Shown here: positions 61,667 to 64,000 of the stretch, in pieces | Numbering within the stretch: position 1 is the first letter of the stretch | How the letters are laid out: every line of letters starts with the position of its first letter | Source: CAZGXI01 sp964529715 | Lineage (GTDB): Bacteria > Chloroflexota > Anaerolineae > Aggregatilineales > Ch27 | Reading direction: 5' to 3' | Length of the DNA stretch: 64,000 nt | Assembly (NCBI GenBank): GCA_964529715.1 | Contig: CAZGXI010000025.1 | Location: forward strand, 20,823-84,822 | The notes under the pieces: generated by a model | What the model saw: the letters and a program-made list of their open reading frames with translations, nothing else | What the model was told of the DNA's origin: nothing | Databases searched by the model: none | Position numbers and translations under genes: made by a program

Positions 61667-62329
61667 ATGCTACGCAACTACTTCGATCCTGCTCTGCTTC
61701 CCCAGATAGAAACCTATATTGAAGGGCTGTTTGCCGTTGAGGATGACGCACTGCGCTTCGCGCAAAGCGAGGCCGCGCGTGCGGGAATGCCCGCCATCCA
61801 GATTCGTCCCACCGACGGGATGCTGCTGCACCTGCTGGCCCGCGCCGCTGGGGCGCGCCGCATCGTCGAGATCGGCACGCTGGCCGGATACAGCGGCATC
61901 TGGCTGGCGCGCGCCCTGCCGCCCGACGGCAGGCTCTACACCCTGGAGGCGAACCCCCTCCATGCCGCTGTTGCCCGCCGGTCATTTGCCCGCGCCGGGC
62001 TGACGGACCGGGTAGATGTGCTGGAAGGCCCGGCGCTGGATAGTCTCCAACGGCTTGATGGCGGCGTGCGCTACGACATGGTCTTCATCGATGCCGACAA
62101 GGACACTTATCCTGCCTATCTGGAATGGGCGGTGGCGCACCTACGGCCCGGTGGGGTGATCGCGGCGCACAATGCCCTGCGCAACGGCGGCGTGGTGAAC
62201 CCCCACAACGACGGGGATTATGCCATGCGCCGCTTCAACGCAATGGTGGCCCGCCACCCGCGCCTGGTGAGCAGTGTGATCGCCATCGGCGACGGGATGC
62301 TCGTGGCCGTGCTGAGTTCAGAATCTTGA
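61667..62329 (+). CDS. O-methyltransferase, catechol/caffeoyl-CoA type
   Basis: This 220-residue methyltransferase has motif I IVEIGTLAGYSGIWLARALP (about 66-85), an acidic LEANP loop, RVDVLEGPALDSL, and YDMVFIDADKDTYPAYLEW, the metal-binding motif of the O-methyltransferase family 3 (catechol/caffeoyl-CoA type). HN.LRNGGVV supplies the other metal ligands. It probably methylates a small hydroxylated compound, using divalent metal. It is immediately downstream of the zinc protein and shares its promoter. Confidence 0.88.
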   Translation: MLRNYFDPALLPQIETYIEGLFAVEDDALRFAQSEAARAGMPAIQIRPTDGMLLHLLARAAGARRIVEIGTLAGYSGIWLARALPPDGRLYTLEANPLHAAVARRSFARAGLTDRVDVLEGPALDSLQRLDGGVRYDMVFIDADKDTYPAYLEWAVAHLRPGGVIAAHNALRNGGVVNPHNDGDYAMRRFNAMVARHPRLVSSVIAIGDGMLVAVLSSES

Positions 62330-62348
62330 GGTTGGAACAAGGGCTATC

Positions 62349-62376
62349 GCAGCGGCGGAAGCGCCTCCGCCGCTGC
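62349..62376. repeat. Inverted repeat with 11-bp stem between convergent genes
   Basis: GCAGCGGCGGA (62349-62359) pairs exactly with 62366-62376 over AGCGCC. It starts 20 nt past the O-methyltransferase stop. There is no T-run on either strand. Confidence 0.65.
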
Positions 62377-62389
62377 CTATGGTTGCGCC

Positions 62390-62830
62390 TTATCGTTCGC
62401 CTTCGCCCAGACTGGCCTGAATCCCGGCGATCAGTTGCGCCCTTTCCTGGGCGTTCAGGTTTGCTTCTGGGTGCATGATCAGGTAGTTGGGCAGGGGCAT
62501 TGCGCCGCGCTCGATCTGCTCGATCAGTTCTTCGCCCTCGATCTCCCCGCGCCCGGTGGACAGGTTCATCGCAGCGCGGCCTTCGCGCACGTCTTGCGCG
62601 ACCAGCCACGAGACGGGGGCGACATAGGCATACCAGGGCCAGTTGGTGTCGTTGGTGTGGCAGTCATAACAGGCGCGGCGCATCAGGGCTTCGGTCTGGG
62701 CGGAATCCCATTGCACGACAACGCCATGCGGTTCGGGGTTCGTCCGGCCTTCGACTGGGACAAGCTGCAAAACAACAAAGATGATAATTGCGATCCCGAC
62801 GACCGCCAGGATCATCCGGCGAATAGACAC
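62390..62830 (-). CDS. Membrane-anchored haem-binding domain protein
   Basis: This 146-residue protein has one membrane helix (about 7-23) and an exported domain with a haem-c site ACYDCH (Cys54, Cys57, His58) followed by TNDTNWPWYAYVAPVSWLV, the pattern of the haem-binding domain found in small cytochrome-like proteins. A C-terminal helical region follows. The GTG at 62830 is used because GGAGG lies 6 nt upstream; the open frame continues further without a site. Its promoter region carries a consensus -10 box and a LacI-type palindrome. It may work in extracellular electron transfer or haem sensing; not known. Confidence 0.83.
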   Translation of the reverse strand: MSIRRMILAVVGIAIIIFVVLQLVPVEGRTNPEPHGVVVQWDSAQTEALMRRACYDCHTNDTNWPWYAYVAPVSWLVAQDVREGRAAMNLSTGRGEIEGEELIEQIERGAMPLPNYLIMHPEANLNAQERAQLIAGIQASLGEGER

Positions 62831-62872
62831 GGTAGCCTCCAGAATATATAGGTGAAAAGGATCACAAATGTC

Positions 62873-62907
62873 ATTATAGGCTGTTTCTTTAGCGCGAAAA
62901 CGTTTTC
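62873..62907 (-). promoter_or_regulatory. Promoter with palindromic operator before the haem-binding gene
   Basis: On the minus strand a TATAAT box lies at 62878-62873. GAAAACGTTTTC, a perfect 12-nt palindrome with central CG (62896-62907), covers the -35 region. The palindrome resembles operators of LacI/GalR-type repressors. No LacI-type gene is in the window. Confidence 0.5.
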
Positions 62908-63077
62908 TCATCAACGTTTAACCAGGGAACCAGCGGCGTTGCGGCGCTTCCGAAAAAGCGCCGCGCCCGGCCAGGGCCAGGCAGCGAGAGAGCGGGGGAT
63001 GATAGACGACCGCGCGTCTAAGGCGTGGGCGGCATGTGACGGGGTTCGGATGAGTGTTCTGCGCTGGGTGCCATGAG

Positions 63078-64000
63078 CTATACCATGCCGTCGTCTACTC
63101 TTCCTGTCAGGTCATAGACCATCGCCCCGGTGACATGCACAGGTACGATCTGGCCGATGGGCGTGCTGCCCTCCACCAGCACATAGCCGTCGATCTCCGG
63201 CGCGTCACGGAAACTCCGCCCGATACTGATTACGTCGTCCAGCGCGCTACCGTCTTCGGCCTCGGCTTGGCCACGTCCTTCAATCAGTACGTCGAGCGTC
63301 TGCCCGACGAGCGCCTGATTTTTCGCCAGGGAAATGCCCTGCTGCAATTCCATCAGGCGGGCGCGACGCTCTTCCTTAACGGATTCGGGCAGGTGGCCGG
63401 GCAGGTCGGCGCTGGGCGTCCCGGCCTCGAACGAATAGGTGAACACCCCCACGCGATCGAATTGCAGGTCGCTCACGAAATCCAGCAGGGTCTGGAACTC
63501 GGTCTCGGTCTCGCCGGGGTAGCCGACGATGAACGTGGTGCGGATCGCCAGCCGGGGGATGCGGGCGCGCATGGTCTCCAGCGTGCGATACACCCACTCA
63601 ACGTTGGCCGGGCGGCGCATCCGCAACAGGGTGTCGCGGTGGCCATGCTGGAGCGGGATGTCTAGATAGGGCAAAACCTGCCGCGAATCGGCCATCACGT
63701 CGATCAGGCGGGGCGTCACCGCGCCGGGATAGGCGTACATCAGGCGAATCCAGGGCAGGTCCGGCACAGCGCGCGCCATTGCTTCGAGCAGTTGCGCTAG
63801 GCCATCCTTCAGGCCGAGGTCGTGGCCGTAGTCGGTCAGGTCTTGCGCGATGAGGATGACTTCCTGCACGCCGGAATCGCGCAGACGGCGTGCTTCGTCC
63901 AGGATCACCTCCAGCGGGCGGCTGACCGCCGTACCCTTGATGGCGGGAATGGCGCAGAAAGCGCACGGGCGGCGGCAGCCATCGGCGATCTTGAGGTAGG
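63078..64000 (-). CDS. rimO: Ribosomal protein S12 methylthiotransferase RimO, 3' part
   Basis: The gene runs off the right edge; 307 codons are visible and the start is outside. The radical SAM cluster CRRPCAFC (CxxxCxxC) sits near the visible N-terminus, preceded by YLKIADG as in RimO. Then come VQEVILIAQDLTDYGHDLG, LMYAYPGAVTPRLIDVM, PYLDIPLQHGH and TTFIVGYPGETETEFQTLLDF. A C-terminal TRAM-like domain starts near the last 70 residues. RimO adds a methylthio group to Asp of S12. The MiaB alternative is less likely because of the YLKIADGC and AIPAIKG text. It is divergent from nothing visible; the gap to the haem-binding gene has no other gene. Confidence 0.9.
   Translation of the reverse strand, partial: YLKIADGCRRPCAFCAIPAIKGTAVSRPLEVILDEARRLRDSGVQEVILIAQDLTDYGHDLGLKDGLAQLLEAMARAVPDLPWIRLMYAYPGAVTPRLIDVMADSRQVLPYLDIPLQHGHRDTLLRMRRPANVEWVYRTLETMRARIPRLAIRTTFIVGYPGETETEFQTLLDFVSDLQFDRVGVFTYSFEAGTPSADLPGHLPESVKEERRARLMELQQGISLAKNQALVGQTLDVLIEGRGQAEAEDGSALDDVISIGRSFRDAPEIDGYVLVEGSTPIGQIVPVHVTGAMVYDLTGRVDDGMV

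Overview
This is a GC-rich (above 60% by eye), gene-dense bacterial chromosome segment. It most resembles a Chloroflexota genome of the Anaerolineae type. That placement is an inference from content: a DUF3160 protein, secreted HExxH proteins with a WW(I/Q)EGQ motif, bacterial SH3 (SH3b) secreted proteins, very long multi-GAF kinases, many lipoproteins with Thr/Pro-rich linkers, and no lipopolysaccharide genes. No rRNA, insertion sequence, phage or CRISPR array was seen. There is one tRNA gene (tRNA-Ser, anticodon CGA).

Layout. 1-7.5 kb: end of a DUF3160 gene, an SH3b secreted protein, a membrane Ser/Thr kinase, a secreted gluzincin-like peptidase and a homologue of cyanobacterial acyl-ACP reductase. 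7.7-18.8 kb: a signalling locus with a response regulator/degenerate GGDEF protein, a 2825-residue histidine kinase carrying about 13 GAF domains, a CheY-like receiver and an alpha/beta-hydrolase fold protein that lacks its nucleophile. 18.8-24.2 kb: a thiamine operon with promoter, TPP riboswitch, terminator, thiamine pyrophosphokinase, thiamine-binding protein, ABC permease, DegV, substrate-binding lipoprotein, ATPase and DUF402. 24.2-33 kb: universal stress protein, DUF2085, epimerase, MurJ, exonuclease VII, a second gluzincin-like peptidase and FabI.

33-49.4 kb is mixed housekeeping: 2-hydroxyacid dehydrogenase, ArsA-UbiB-NUDIX operon, DUF1848, an ABC-F ATPase behind a promoter and attenuator-like leader, two GNAT proteins, an MFS exporter, a sugar-type binding lipoprotein, tRNA-Ser, TadA, a lipoprotein hydrolase and a methyltransferase. 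49.6-59.6 kb is the most distinctive accessory block: four consecutive secreted or membrane-anchored TIM-barrel glycosidase-like proteins, then a CopD-like membrane protein and a GT39-type membrane glycosyltransferase. 59.6-64 kb: RNase Z, an Fe-S-type Rrf2 regulator, a small zinc protein, an O-methyltransferase, a haem-binding protein and the 3' part of rimO.

Intergenic DNA carries two dispersed repeat classes: near-perfect palindromes of 18-35 nt, and short degenerate tandem words of the GCTGACGGCTGA or GAGTTTTGAGTTTTGAG kind. One palindrome lies inside murJ, and two tandem-word tracts encode the N-terminal tails of membrane proteins. All calls come from reading the sequence and translations; no database search was run.
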